From positions 4,304,001-4,368,000 of the forward strand of contig NZ_CP119968.1 of assembly GCF_032163395.1 (NCBI RefSeq): 64,000 nt of DNA, read 5' to 3'. Under the pieces are notes generated by a model, which was not told where the DNA came from, did not search any database, and worked only from the letters and a program-made list of their open reading frames with translations. The first letter of the stretch is position 1. Each line of letters begins with the position of its first letter. Source of the stretch: Gloeocapsopsis dulcis. Lineage in GTDB: Bacteria; Cyanobacteriota; Cyanobacteriia; Cyanobacteriales; Chroococcidiopsidaceae. Shown in pieces: positions 35,910-45,429 of this stretch. A program made the position numbers and the translations under genes.

Positions 35910-36296
35910 GTGAGAGTTGCCCTAGAAAAGGATGGTTGGACGATTACAAACGATCCTTTGATGCTACCGATTGGTGAGCAGTCTGTTTATGTAGACTTGG
36001 GTGCAGAGAAGCTATTAACCGCAGAGAAAGAAGGGCAAAAAAATGCTGTAGAAATCAAAAGTTTTTTGAGTCGGTCGCCTGTAAAAGATTTAGAAGTTGC
36101 CCTAGGTCAATATGTTTTATATAAAGGAGTCATGACATATCGAGAAGAGAAGCGTCGGCTTTATTTAGCAATTCGTGATGATGTTTACCTTGATATATTT
36201 TCTGAACCAATTGGTAGAATTTTTATCGAAAATCATCAGCTCAGTATAATTGTTTTCGATCCGATTACGGAGGAAATTGTCAAATGGATAAACTAG
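35910..36296 (+). CDS. xisH: XisH family protein, N-terminal frameshift
   Basis: XisH-like protein, here 128 residues from a GTG. The conserved part reads VRVALEKDGWTITNDPL, then YVDLGAEKLLTAEKEGQKNAVEIKSF, with a PD-(D/E)XK-like E-x-K, and DLEVALGQYVLYKGV. The natural start looks like ATG 35884 (MAKEF), whose frame continues properly only after a one-base loss (YHDTVRVALEK), so the N-terminus is shifted out of frame. XisH and XisI were named for excision of the fdxN element in heterocystous cyanobacteria, but many copies lie far from any such element. It overlaps xisI by 13 bases. Confidence 0.85.
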   Translation: MRVALEKDGWTITNDPLMLPIGEQSVYVDLGAEKLLTAEKEGQKNAVEIKSFLSRSPVKDLEVALGQYVLYKGVMTYREEKRRLYLAIRDDVYLDIFSEPIGRIFIENHQLSIIVFDPITEEIVKWIN

Positions 36297-36619
36297 CTGA
36301 GTATGGTCACATTATCGAGTCTGTTTTGCAACGTTATGCCAGCATTCCATACAGTCACGATGAAATAGATAATCGTGTGATAGTTGATGGTGAGCGCAAG
36401 AATTTTTTGTTGATGACTATCGGTTGGGAGGGTCATCGTCGGGTACATGGTTGCGTTGTTCATATCCAAATTATTGATGACAAAATCTGGATTCAACGTG
36501 ATGGCATCGAAGATAGTATGACGGAAGAGTTAGAAGCGGCAGGAATCTCGAAAGATAAGATTGTTCTGGCGTTTTATCCATCTCATGTGCGTCCTTATAC
36601 GGGGTATGCAGTGGCGTAA
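36284..36619 (+). CDS. xisI: XisI family protein
   Basis: A 111-residue XisI protein: KLAEYGHIIESVLQRYASIPYS at the start, a central LLMTIGWEGHRRVHGCVVHIQI, and IWIQRDGIEDSMTEELEAAGI then VLAFYPSHVRPYTGYAVA at the end. This is the full family pattern. XisI acts with XisH; the pairing is conserved and may work like a toxin-antitoxin or nuclease-regulator module. Unlike most neighbours it is intact. Confidence 0.9.
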   Translation: MDKLAEYGHIIESVLQRYASIPYSHDEIDNRVIVDGERKNFLLMTIGWEGHRRVHGCVVHIQIIDDKIWIQRDGIEDSMTEELEAAGISKDKIVLAFYPSHVRPYTGYAVA

Positions 36620-36713
36620 AGTTGCCTTTGTCAGCCAAATTGCCCCAGGAGATGAATATATGAAGGATTTAGCGGATGAGATTTGAGGAATGCTGGAGGA
36701 AGTAATTAGATGA
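36612..36713 (+). pseudogene. Remnant of an hsdM 3' end
   Basis: The frame encodes EYMKDLADEI, TGA, GMLEEVIR and a stop that overlaps the hsdS ATG. This aligns with the true end of HsdM at 35285-35339 (IKDLEDEIRGMLDMVL), with CGA to TGA explaining the internal stop. The fragment shows that hsdS originally followed an hsdM end and that the nuclease-like gene and xisHI were placed between two hsdM ends. Confidence 0.65.
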
Positions 36714-38058
36714 CATTTATAGTCGATATAGAATCTGAGAAAATTCCTTGGATTGTTTCTCTACCAACAGGATGGAATCTTATTCGCTTAAAGTTGACAA
36801 CGAATCAAGTTCAAAATGGCATCTGGGGAGATGAACCTAACGGATCTGATGATGTTATTTGTGTAAGAGTAGCTATTTTGATCGAACAGCGTTTAGGGTC
36901 AATCTAGAGGAACCTACTCTACGAAATATTCCTCGCAATCAACAAATTGGACGATTATTAAGACCAGGTGATTTACTAATTGAGAAATCAGGTGGTGGAG
37001 AGTTACAACCAGTGGGAACCGTTGTAATTTATGACCAACATGATCCTGCTGTTTGTTCAAATTTTATAGCTCGTGTAGAAGTTCGAGAGGGATACGATCC
37101 ACGTTTCCTAACTTACCTTCATGGACATTTATATTCAATAGGAGTGAATAAACGCTCTATTAAGCAAACAACTGGTATTCAAAATCTAGACTCACAATCT
37201 TATTTTGACGAGTTTGTAGGTGTACCACCATTACCAGTTCAAAAATCGATCGCCCGCTTTCTAGATCGCAAAACCGCAACCATAGACACCCTCATCGCCA
37301 AAAAACAACGCCTCATCCAACTCCTCAAAGAAAAACGCACCGCCCTGATCAACCAGGCAGTCACCAAAGGGCTGAACCCCAACGCCCCGATGAAGGACTC
37401 CAGCATCCCTTGGATTGGCGAAATTCCTGAGCATTGGGAAATAATGCCCCTCAAATTTCTAACAACACATATTACTAGCGGTTCACGAGGCTGGGCACAA
37501 TACTACACTGAGCAAGGAGCAGTATTTCTACGTATAACCAATCTTTCAAGGAAATTCATAGAGTTAAATTTAGAGGATATTCAATATGTTCAACCACCTT
37601 TAGGCTCAGAGGGTGAGCGTTCTCGTGTTCAGCTAGGAGATCTTCTGATATCAATCACTGCATACATAGGTACAGTTGGCGTTGTAACACAAAATTTAGG
37701 TGATGCCTATGTTAATCAACATGTTGCATTGACAAGACCGAGGCAAGATTTAGTCAATCCTCAATGGTTAGGATGGTGTCTTTTTAGTTCACCAGGACAA
37801 CATCAATTCAACAGATTTTTAAATGGCAGCACAAAAGATGGTTTGGGATTAGAAGATATAAAAGATCTCTTTGCCCTAGTTCCTCCAATCAATGAGCAAG
37901 TAGAAATTGTAGATGCTATTAATCAGAAAGTATTACAAACTGTCAACTTAATTAATGCAATTTCAAAGCAGATTGAAAAACTTCAAGAATATCGGCGATC
38001 GCTCATCACTGCTGCCGTTACTGGAAAACTTAATACTACTCAGGAGGAAACCCCATGA
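36710..38058 (+). pseudogene. hsdS: Type I specificity subunit HsdS, frameshifted
   Basis: An HsdS split into two frames near 36870: the first gives IPWIVSLPTGWNLIRLKLTT to DDVICVRV, and the second continues FDRTAFRVNLEEPTLRNIP to 38058. Both target-recognition domains are present, each ending in a conserved helical linker (PPLPVQKSIARFLDRKTATIDTLIAKKQ and PPINEQVEIVDAINQK). The repeat IPWIGEIPEHWEIMPLKF opens the second. HsdS decides which DNA sequence the complex methylates or cuts. The break truncates the first recognition domain. Its stop overlaps vapB (ATGA). Confidence 0.88.
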
Positions 38059-38261
38059 ATATCGTTAAACTCTCAAAAGATAAAGATCGTCAGTTCGTTG
38101 ATCTGCCCCAAGCCTATCAACTTGAGGGCGAAGAAGCCTATATCAAAAAAGTTGGTAACGTCATCGTTCTGATTCCCAAAGACAACCCTTGGCAAACTCT
38201 GTTCAACAGCTTAGAGTTATTCTCCGATGACTTTATGGAACAGCGAGAACAGCCACCCTAA
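38055..38261 (+). CDS. VapB-type antitoxin
   Basis: A 68-residue AbrB-fold antitoxin: NIVKLSKDKDRQFVDLPQAYQLEGEEAYI, then KVGNVIVLIPKDNPWQTLFNSLELFSDDFM. The N-terminal part binds DNA and the C-terminal tail blocks the PIN toxin in this family. It starts inside the hsdS stop codon. The toxin gene that should follow is reduced to its two ends, so this is an orphan antitoxin. Confidence 0.82.
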   Translation: MNIVKLSKDKDRQFVDLPQAYQLEGEEAYIKKVGNVIVLIPKDNPWQTLFNSLELFSDDFMEQREQPP

Positions 38262-38284
38262 CTAGAGTGTGAGACATTGTTTGA

Positions 38285-38399
38285 ATGAGGTTTCTGCTCG
38301 ACACAGGCAAAAAGTGAAGGCATAACGCTCATCACCAATAATATTAGGGAATTTTCGCGGATTCCCAACCTGCAACTGGAGAACTGGGTAGATGGTTAG
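38285..38399 (+). pseudogene. VapC (PIN toxin) remnant with internal deletion
   Basis: The start reads MRFLLDTG, the beginning of PIN toxins including the first catalytic Asp. After a short disrupted stretch the end reads TLITNNIREFSRIPNLQLENWVDG, the classical VapC C-terminus. Some 95 residues between are missing. It lies where vapC should be behind vapB. The product cannot be active. Confidence 0.75.
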
Positions 38400-38422
38400 C
38401 TCTAGACAATCCTTCACAAGAC

Positions 38423-38488
38423 GTGCGATCGCTCATCACTGCCGCAGTAACAGGCAAACTTGATATTAGGGAAGAGGATGCAGCATGA
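38423..38488 (+). pseudogene. Remnant of an hsdS 3' end
   Basis: Encodes VRSLITAAVTGKLDIREEDAA and a TGA overlapping the mntA ATG. It is homologous to the end of the neighbouring HsdS (RSLITAAVTGKLNTTQEE). Both copies share the run GCGATCGCTCATCACTGC, which contains a HIP1 octamer. It marks where another toxin-antitoxin module was joined behind an hsdS. Confidence 0.7.
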
Positions 38489-38772
38489 ACCTTGAAGCTT
38501 TGCTCAACCAACGAGAAAAAATTCTGCAAATTGCCTCCAAACATGGCGCGTCAAATATCCAGATCTTTGGCTCTGTCGCGCGGCAAGAAAACACTTCTGA
38601 TAGTGACATTGACTTTTTAGTTGAACTCGATACCCAACGAACCCTGCTCGACCAAATTGCCCTGATCCAAGACTTAGAAGAACTTCTCGGCTGTCGGGTG
38701 GATGTGGTTGAATCGGATTGTTTACACGAGGCGATTCGTAGCCAGGTGTTGCAGGAGGCGATTCCGCTATGA
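38485..38772 (+). CDS. mntA: MNT-type nucleotidyltransferase antitoxin (MntA)
   Basis: A 95-residue minimal nucleotidyltransferase with GSVARQENTSDSDIDFLVEL, which holds the GSxAR and DxD metal-binding motif, and then DLEELLGCRVDVVESD. In MntA/HepT pairs MntA AMPylates and silences the HEPN RNase. It overlaps the hsdS remnant by ATGA and the hepT gene by ATGA. The gene is intact while its toxin is not. Confidence 0.88.
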   Translation: MNLEALLNQREKILQIASKHGASNIQIFGSVARQENTSDSDIDFLVELDTQRTLLDQIALIQDLEELLGCRVDVVESDCLHEAIRSQVLQEAIPL

Positions 38773-39110
38773 AAAGCGATTTGCTGTATTTGAGTAACAT
38801 TCACGATTGCATCCAACGTATCGAGTCCTACACGATTGAAGGTAAAGCAAAATTTCTGGAAACCCCCATCATTCAAGATGCCGTCATCCGTAACTTTGAA
38901 ATCATTGGCGAAGCCACCAAACGCCTATCCTCAGATTTAAAAAGTGCCTACCCTGACGTTGCCTAGAAGCAAATCGCTGGATTGCGAGATATCTTGATTC
39001 ATGACTACCTGAAAGTCAATCTAAATCGGGTTTGGGGGATTATTGAGCAAGACCTCCCCCAACTCAAGCAAACCGTTGAGGAAGTCCTACAGCAACACAG
39101 AGAAAATTAG
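38769..39110 (+). pseudogene. hepT: HepT (HEPN toxin) with amber codon
   Basis: The frame encodes a 113-residue DUF86/HEPN protein interrupted by TAG at 38964-38966: LYLSNIHDCIQRIESYT, then AYPDVA, stop, KQIAGLRDILIHDYLKVNLNRVW. The stop replaces the Trp usual in PWKQIAG (TGG to TAG). The RNase motif R-x4-H (RDILIH) lies after the stop, so the truncated product lacks the active site. Paired with mntA upstream. Confidence 0.85.
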
Positions 39111-39114
39111 CACC

Positions 39115-39345
39115 ATGAAAAAACTTACACGAATCACTTTGAACCCTGAAGTCATGGGTGGTAAACCTTGCATTCGAGGACTGCGGGTAACAGTTGGTAT
39201 GGTTGTAGGTCTACTCGCGTCTGGTCACTCCATTGATGATATCCTCAAAGCCTATCCTTACCTGGAACGGGAAGATATCTACGAAGCTCTTTCCTATGCT
39301 GCTTGGAGAGCTGATGAAATCGAAGTTTCTGTAACCGTGGGATGA
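39115..39345 (+). CDS. DUF433 family antitoxin
   Basis: A 76-residue protein with the DUF433 signature ITLNPEVMGGKPCIRGLRVTVGMVVGLLASG, then DILKAYPYLEREDIYEALSYAAWRADE. ATG 39115 is the start that fits the family; an open frame upstream lies over hepT. DUF433 proteins have a winged-helix-like fold and pair with DUF5615 PIN-like toxins. The ATGA overlap with the next gene agrees. Confidence 0.88.
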   Translation: MKKLTRITLNPEVMGGKPCIRGLRVTVGMVVGLLASGHSIDDILKAYPYLEREDIYEALSYAAWRADEIEVSVTVG

Positions 39346-39725
39346 AAATTTTGCTCGACATGAACCTTTCACCACTGTGGATTCCTGTTTTAGCAGAAGC
39401 AGGCTTTGAAGCTGTTCACTGGGCAACCGTAGGCAATCCCCGCGCCACCGACGGCACTATCCTCAACTGGGCGGCTACTAATAGATATGTCATCTTTACC
39501 CACGACTTAGACTTTGGCACACTCTTGGCGGCAACCCAAGCTCGAATACCTAGCGTCATTCAAATTCGCAGCCAAGACATTCTGCCCGATGCAATGGGAC
39601 ATTTATTAATTGCGGCTCTCCAACAATTTACAACTGAACTGGAAATTGGAGTATTGATTACTATTGATGAAACTCGTACCAGAGCCAGAATTCTTCCGAT
39701 ACCGAGTTGGGGAACAAAGCCATGA
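39342..39725 (+). CDS. DUF5615 PIN-like toxin
   Basis: A 127-residue PIN-like protein: KILLDMNLSPLWIPVLAEAGFEAVHW with the first Asp, YVIFTHDLDFGTLLAATQ with the second acidic site, and VIQIRSQD. It is the presumed RNase partner of the DUF433 antitoxin. This is the only toxin in the island that appears complete. Its stop overlaps the hsdR ATG. Confidence 0.87.
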   Translation: MKILLDMNLSPLWIPVLAEAGFEAVHWATVGNPRATDGTILNWAATNRYVIFTHDLDFGTLLAATQARIPSVIQIRSQDILPDAMGHLLIAALQQFTTELEIGVLITIDETRTRARILPIPSWGTKP

Positions 39726-41980
39726 CCAGTCAAATTACTGAAAAAGCTTTTGAAGATGCCATTATCGAGTCTCTGACAACTAATGGCGGCTATCAGTTAG
39801 GGAATGCTGCCAACTTTGATCGCGAACTGGCCCTCGATCGCGTTACTCTCCTGCAATTTATCCAAAACTCCCAACCCCAAGCCTGGAAAAAACTATCCTA
39901 GATTCATGGGGATACACTCGAGCAAAAGTTGATTGATCGGCTGTGCCAAGAATTAAACTTGCGGGGAATGCTGGACGTTCTACGTTATGGAATTACTGAC
40001 TATGGCGTGCGCTTCAAACTCGCCTACTTCAAACCTGCCAGCGGACTCAACCCCGAAACTCTAGCACTCTACAACCAAAACATCCTGACTATAACTCGCC
40101 AAGTGCGCTACAGCACCTGTAACGAAAATTCCATTGACTTACTTTTGAGTATTAACGGTTTACCTGTCGCCACAGTGGAACTGAAAAACCAGTTTACTGG
40201 GCAGGATGTGGAAAAAGCCAAGCAACAGTATCGACGCGATCGCGACGATCGCGAACTCCTATTCCAATTCAAACGCCGTGCCCTCGTTCACTTTGCCGTA
40301 GATCCCGACGAAGCTTGGATGACTACCCGCCTCGACGGCAGCAAAACTCGCTTCCTGCCTTTTAACCAAGGCTACAACAAAGGCGCAGGCAACCCACCCA
40401 ATCCCAACGGCTATAAAACTACTTATCTCTGGGAAGAAATTTGGCTAAAAGATAGCTGGCTCGACATTGTGGGGCGCTTCTTGCATCTGGAACAGGACAC
40501 AATTAAACTCAATGGTAAATCTGCTAAAAAAGAGAGTTTGATCTTTCCCCGCTTCCATCAGCTGGATGTCGTTCGCAAATTAACCGCCGATGCCAAAGCT
40601 AAAGGTGCAGGACAAAACTACTTAATTCAACATTCAGCAGGTAGTGGTAAAAGTAACTCAATCGCTTGGTTAGCTTACCAACTTGCCAATCTCTACAATG
40701 ACTACAATGCACGAGTATTTGACTCCGTTATCGTCATCACTGATCGCCGCGTTCTCGATCAACAACTGCAAGACACGATCTATCAATTCGATCATGTCGC
40801 CGGAGTCGTACAAAAAGTCGATCGCAATGCCTCGCAACTGGCAGAAGCTCTAGCTTCGGGTACAAACATCATCATCACCACCCTGCAAAAATTTCCCTTT
40901 GTCTTAGATAAAATTGGCGAACTGCCTAAGCGCAACTACGCCCTGATTGTAGACGAAGCTCATAGTTCTCAGGGGGGAGAAGCCTCAAAGAAAATGAAAG
41001 AAGTCCTGACGGTGATTGACCTGAGTCGTTCTGCCAAAGAGTCAGGTGGTAGCTATGGAAATGAAGATGAGGACGAAGAAGACTGGGTTCGTAAGTCTAT
41101 GCTGTCCCGTGGTAAACAGCCTAACTTGAGCTTTTTTGCTTTCACTGCCACACCCAAGCCCAAAACCCTGGAAGTTTTTGGACACCTCAACAACCAAGGG
41201 CAACCCGAACCCTTCCATCTCTATTCCATGCGGCAAGCGATTGAAGAAGGCTTCATTATGGACGTGCTGCAGAATTACACCACCTATAAAACCTACTTTC
41301 GGCTGACAAAGGCAATTGCGGACGATCCTCAAATTCATAAGAAAAAAGCAAGCAAGGCGATCGCCCGTTTCTTATCTCTGCATCCCCACAACTTAGCACA
41401 AAAAACTGAAGTCATTGTTGAACACTTTCGGCAATGTGTCATGCCCAAAATTGGTGGTAAGGCAAAAGCAATGCTGGTAACTGCCTCTCGTCCCCACGTC
41501 ATTCGCTACAAAGATGAATTCGATAAGTATCTCAAAAAGCAGGGATACAACGATATCAAGGCACTCGTTGCCTTTACTGCATTTATAGATCGAGAAACTG
41601 GAATTTCATACACCGAATCTGATATCAATGGTTTTGGTGAACGGGAATTGCCTGAGAAATTTGAGACGGACGAATACCAATTGCTGATCGTTGCCGACAA
41701 ATACCAAACAGGCTTCGATCAACCCCTACTCCATACAATGTATGTTGACAAAAAACTGTCTGGAGTCAAAGCCGTACAGACTTTATCCCGCTTAAACCGT
41801 ACTTGTCCTGGCAAAGAAGACACTTTTGTTTTAGATTTTGCCAACGAAGAGCAAGAAATTATCGATGCTTTCCAACCTTACTACGAACAAACCCTCTTAG
41901 CTGCAACCACTAACCCCAATCGACTGTATGACTTGAAGAACCGCATTGACAGTTTTCAAATTATTTGGACTAGCGAAGTA
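39722..41980 (+). pseudogene. hsdR: Type I restriction subunit HsdR, 5' part with amber codon
   Basis: Starts at ATG 39722 (TSQITEKAFEDAIIESLTTNGG). A TAG at 39899-39901 interrupts AWKKLS/IHGDTLEQKLIDRL. Beyond it the nuclease (VATVELKNQF) and helicase motifs are intact: HSAGSGKSNSIAWLAYQL (Walker A), VDEAHSSQGG (DEAH) and FFAFTATPKP. It ends at 41980, where an IS630 element interrupts IWTSEV. HsdR is the ATP-driven translocase and endonuclease of type I systems. The gene has at least three lesions: the amber codon, the IS and a frameshift after the IS. Confidence 0.9.
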
Positions 41981-43189
41981 GTGTTTTGTCAGGGAATAAC
42001 TAATGGGTAAGCGGGTAAAATGAAGAATGACGCATTTCCCGCAGTTGCAATGGTAAAGAAATACATCGTTGACCTGAGTGTTGAAGAACGTGCTGAACTT
42101 GAGCAGTTCAGCACCACAGGACGACATGCTGCTGACCAGATCACCCGCGCTCGTATCCTACTCAAAGCAGATAGCAATCAGCGAGGGGGTAGTTGGCATG
42201 ACAAGGACATAGCAGCAGCATTGGATGTAGGAGTGACAACGGTAGAGCGGGTGCGCCGTCGCTTTGTTGAGTTCTAAAAAGCTCCTTGGTGCGGCAACCA
42301 GGTGGAGGCCGCAAGCAACGCTGCTTAAATGGCGAACAAGAAGCACATTTAGTTGCGTTAGTGTGCAGTGATGCTCCAAACGGTCGCGCCCGATGGACAA
42401 TGCGGCTACTAGCGGACCAAATGGTGCAATTGGGTTATGTCGAGTCAGTAAGTCATGAAACGGTGAGGCAAGCACTTAAAAAAACGAACTTCAGCCTTGG
42501 AGACAGGAGTGCTGGGTGATTCCTCCTGAACAAAATGCTGAGTTTGTTTGCCAGATGGAGTCAGTGCTACAAGTGTATCAACAATGTTATCATCCTGACT
42601 TTCCCGTTGTCTGTCTCGATGAAGCCAGCAAACAACTTGTTAAAGAAACTGTTGAACCAGTTGCCGTAAAACAAAGACAACCCATGCGGCAGGATTACAA
42701 GTATGAACGCAACGGTACAGCGAATCTATTCATACTTTGTGAACCGATAGTAGGATGGCGACATTTAAAAGTTACTAAACGTCGAACAGCAGTGGATTAT
42801 GCTTATCTGCTCAGGGATTTAGTAGATATCCATTATCCTGATGCCTTGTTGATTACAGTGGTGCAAGATAATCTTAATACCCATTCTCCCTCCTCCTTGT
42901 ACAAAGCGTTTGAGCCTGCTGAGGCACGGCGTATTCTCAATCGCCTAGAGTTTTGTCACACTCCTAAGCATGGCAGTTGGCTGAATATGGCAGAGATAGA
43001 ATTGAGCATTTTGGCACGTCAATGCTTGAATCGACGTATTCCAGAGTTTGCCGTGTTGCAAACTGAGGTAGCTGCCTGGCAAGAGCAACGCAATCATGAG
43101 CAGACTTGGATTAATTGGCGCTTCAACACCGCCGATGCACGGGTCAAACTGCATCGACTCTACCCCTCAATTAAAGCTTGACAAACCAG
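41981..43189 (+). mobile_element. IS630-type insertion sequence inside hsdR
   Basis: About 1209 bases with imperfect terminal inverted repeats (GTGTTTTGTCA and, inverted, CTGGTTTGTCA), flanked by TA on both sides (41979-41980 and 43190-43191). Removing the element with one TA rejoins the hsdR frame as SEVDMFARVFFKPAEN, which confirms the boundaries. It carries one broken transposase gene. Confidence 0.88.
42050..43181 (+). pseudogene. IS630 transposase in three frames
   Basis: Three successive frames form one IS630-type DDE transposase. Frame one (from ATG 42050) has the HTH region DIAAALDVGVTTVERVRRRFVE. Frame two begins LVRQPGGGRKQRCL. Frame three from about 42490 has the catalytic residues in VVCLDEASKQL, TVVQDNLNTH and GSWLNMAEIELS. 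The first junction (near 42277) looks like a one-base loss. The second lies on A7, where a -1 slip gives ALKKNELQPWRQECW, so it could be programmed. Because of the first break the enzyme is probably inactive. Confidence 0.82.
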
Positions 43190-43916
43190 TAGATATGTTT
43201 GCAAGGGTGTTTTTTAAGCCTGCTGAAAACACAAACAAGAACACAGTCAGCTTCATGCCCTAGTTGATCCAGCTTGCGATCGCTTCAACAAACTCGGTGA
43301 AGAACAAGATGAATTCAAAAATACACTTGGTACTTTCATTCGACTTTATGCATTTCTGGCACAAATTATGCCCTTTGCAGATGAAGAACTAGAAAAATTT
43401 TATGCTTTTGCGCGTCTACTTCAAACTAAGTTGCCTAAATGTCTGCAAAGCGAAGTCTTTAAGTTAACTGACGAAGTTGGCTTGGAATATTACCGCTTGC
43501 AAAAGATCCGAGAAGGGCAAATTGTTTTGCAAGATACAGAATCAGCTTTGCAACCCAGTACTGAGGCTGGAATACCCAGAGATAAGGAAACTCAGGCAAA
43601 GCTTTCAGAGATTATTGATATTCTCAATAAGCGATTCAATACTGATTTTACTGACGCTGATAAATACTTCTTCAACCAAATAGAAGAGAAGTTAATTCAA
43701 AATGAATCTTTATCACAACAAGCTAAAACTAATTCAATTCAAAATTTTAAATACGGCTTTGATGACATATTTCTGACTACATTGATTGAGCGAATGGAAG
43801 ATAATCAAGACATTTTCAGAAAAATTATAGATAACTCAGATTTTGGTGATGCAGTAAGAAATTGGATGCTCAAGAAAGTTTACAATCGACTAACAAAAGA
43901 AACCAAAAACACCTGA
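43190..43916 (+). pseudogene. hsdR: HsdR 3' part after the IS
   Basis: Continues hsdR as DMFARVFFKPAEN. It then changes frame near 43235 (a stop appears after SFMP), where the sense moves to HSQLHALVDPACDRFNKLGEEQDEFKNTL. The open frame 43368-43916 ends in DFGDAVRNWMLKKVYNRLTKET, the usual HsdR C-terminus. The fragment corresponds to the HsdR C-terminal helical domain and has no independent role. Confidence 0.85.
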
Positions 43917-43956
43917 TTTGAATGCATCAAGTAATGTGAGGTGATATTCTTCTTAC

Positions 43957-45153
43957 TTATTTAAGTTGACTATAGACTTTCCCTTTATTCAACTCGCTAC
44001 AAACCGCGATCGCTTCTTGTCTTGCCCAGTAATCGGCATTCACAATATCTTCTAACGATAGATTTGTCCGATGATCACAAGCGTGGCGATCGCATACACG
44101 TTCAATACATCGAGGAATATCTAAAAAGCGAATCTTCTCTTCTAAAAACAATGCAACAGCTTGTTCGTTAGCTGCATTGAGAACTGCTGGCATTGAACCA
44201 CCTGCTTTACCCGCTGCATACGCGAGTTGCATACAAGGATACTTTTTGTGATCTGGTGCTTTAAAAGTTAAATTTCCAGCTTTTACTAAGTCCAATTGTT
44301 CCCAGTTTGTATAAATGCGTTCAGGATACGACAGAGCATACAATAACGGCAAGCGCATATCAGCCCAACCCAACTGCGCCAATACAGAGGTATCTTGTAG
44401 TTCAATGAGTGAGTGAATGATACTTTGAGGATGAATGACAATCTCGATGCGATCGTAGTCAAGATCAAAAAGATAATGCGCCTCGATCACTTCCAATCCC
44501 TTATTCATCAACGTAGCCGAGTCAATCGTAATTTTTTTACCCATTGACCAATTGGGATGTTTCAGGGCATCTGCGACTTGGACTTGAGCTAACTTTTCAA
44601 CAGGTAAATCGCGGAAAGCACCGCCAGAGGCTGTGAGTAAAATCCGTCGTAAACCTCCATTTGGTACACCTTGGAGGCATTGAAAAATTGCAGAATGTTC
44701 CGAATCGGCGGGTAGTAATTTTACACTGTATTTTTCAACCAAAGGAAGAACAACAGGTGCACCAGCAATCAACGTTTCTTTATTAGCTAAAGCGATATCT
44801 TTACCCGCTTCAATCGCTGCAATTGTTGGTAGTAAACCAGCACAACCCACAATACCCGTGACAACCGTTTCGGCATCGCCATAACGTGCTACTTCCACAA
44901 CTCCAGCTTCACCAGCAAGCAAAATTGGTTGTGGATCGAGATCGGCGATCGCTGCTTTGAGTTCAGGTAATTTATCTTCAACGCAAATCGCAACGATACT
45001 TGGTTGAAACTGTCGAATTTGAGCAGCAAGCATTTCTACATTGCGCCCAGCCGCTAAACCCACAATCTGAAATTGATCGGGGTACTGAGCCACAATATCG
45101 AGGGTTTGCGTACCGATAGAGCCTGTAGAGCCAAGAAGAGTAATAGCTTTCAC
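43957..45153 (-). CDS. dxr: 1-deoxy-D-xylulose 5-phosphate reductoisomerase
   Basis: A 398-residue Dxr of the non-mevalonate isoprenoid pathway. It converts DXP to MEP with NADPH and a divalent metal. Motifs are [16 protein letters not shown] (NADPH loop), [32 protein letters not shown] (metal-binding Asp and Glu) and [22 protein letters not shown]. Length is normal and the frame intact. The product feeds carotenoid, chlorophyll-tail and quinone synthesis. It marks the return to conserved chromosome after the decayed island. Confidence 0.96.
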   Translation of the reverse strand: MKAITLLGSTGSIGTQTLDIVAQYPDQFQIVGLAAGRNVEMLAAQIRQFQPSIVAICVEDKLPELKAAIADLDPQPILLAGEAGVVEVARYGDAETVVTGIVGCAGLLPTIAAIEAGKDIALANKETLIAGAPVVLPLVEKYSVKLLPADSEHSAIFQCLQGVPNGGLRRILLTASGGAFRDLPVEKLAQVQVADALKHPNWSMGKKITIDSATLMNKGLEVIEAHYLFDLDYDRIEIVIHPQSIIHSLIELQDTSVLAQLGWADMRLPLLYALSYPERIYTNWEQLDLVKAGNLTFKAPDHKKYPCMQLAYAAGKAGGSMPAVLNAANEQAVALFLEEKIRFLDIPRCIERVCDRHACDHRTNLSLEDIVNADYWARQEAIAVCSELNKGKVYSQLK

Positions 45154-45429
45154 AACAATTTAAGAATCAGCAGTAACTCCAATATAAGATTCTAAGGGGA
45201 CAAGAGATCAGTGCAACTACAGGCGTTTCGCCTGCAAAACCCTATCGTAAATACTCGCTTTTAACACAAAGTAGAACATTCGCGAGTTAGCTAGATTACA
45301 GTTTTTTTAATTTCTGTCAAGATTTCTGTAAAATTGCACATAAGAGATCTATATTTAAAGGTAGCTGCAGCATCGCCAACATGACATTAGCGTGGGTTGG
45401 ACGAAATCACATAAAGGAGATTTATTCTC

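Noticed and set aside
35910-36619. xisHI as evidence of a developmentally excised fdxN element
   Set aside because: No recombinase gene, element ends or interrupted nif/fdx gene is visible nearby.
38964-39901. TAG codons in hepT and hsdR as signs of amber recoding
   Set aside because: Ordinary genes here (for example dgt and the 28312-28878 gene) end in TAG, so TAG works as a stop. Decay explains the island better.
33275-43916. Type I system and Dnd region forming one joint system
   Set aside because: They lie more than 10 kb apart with unrelated genes between, and the type I genes are inactivated.
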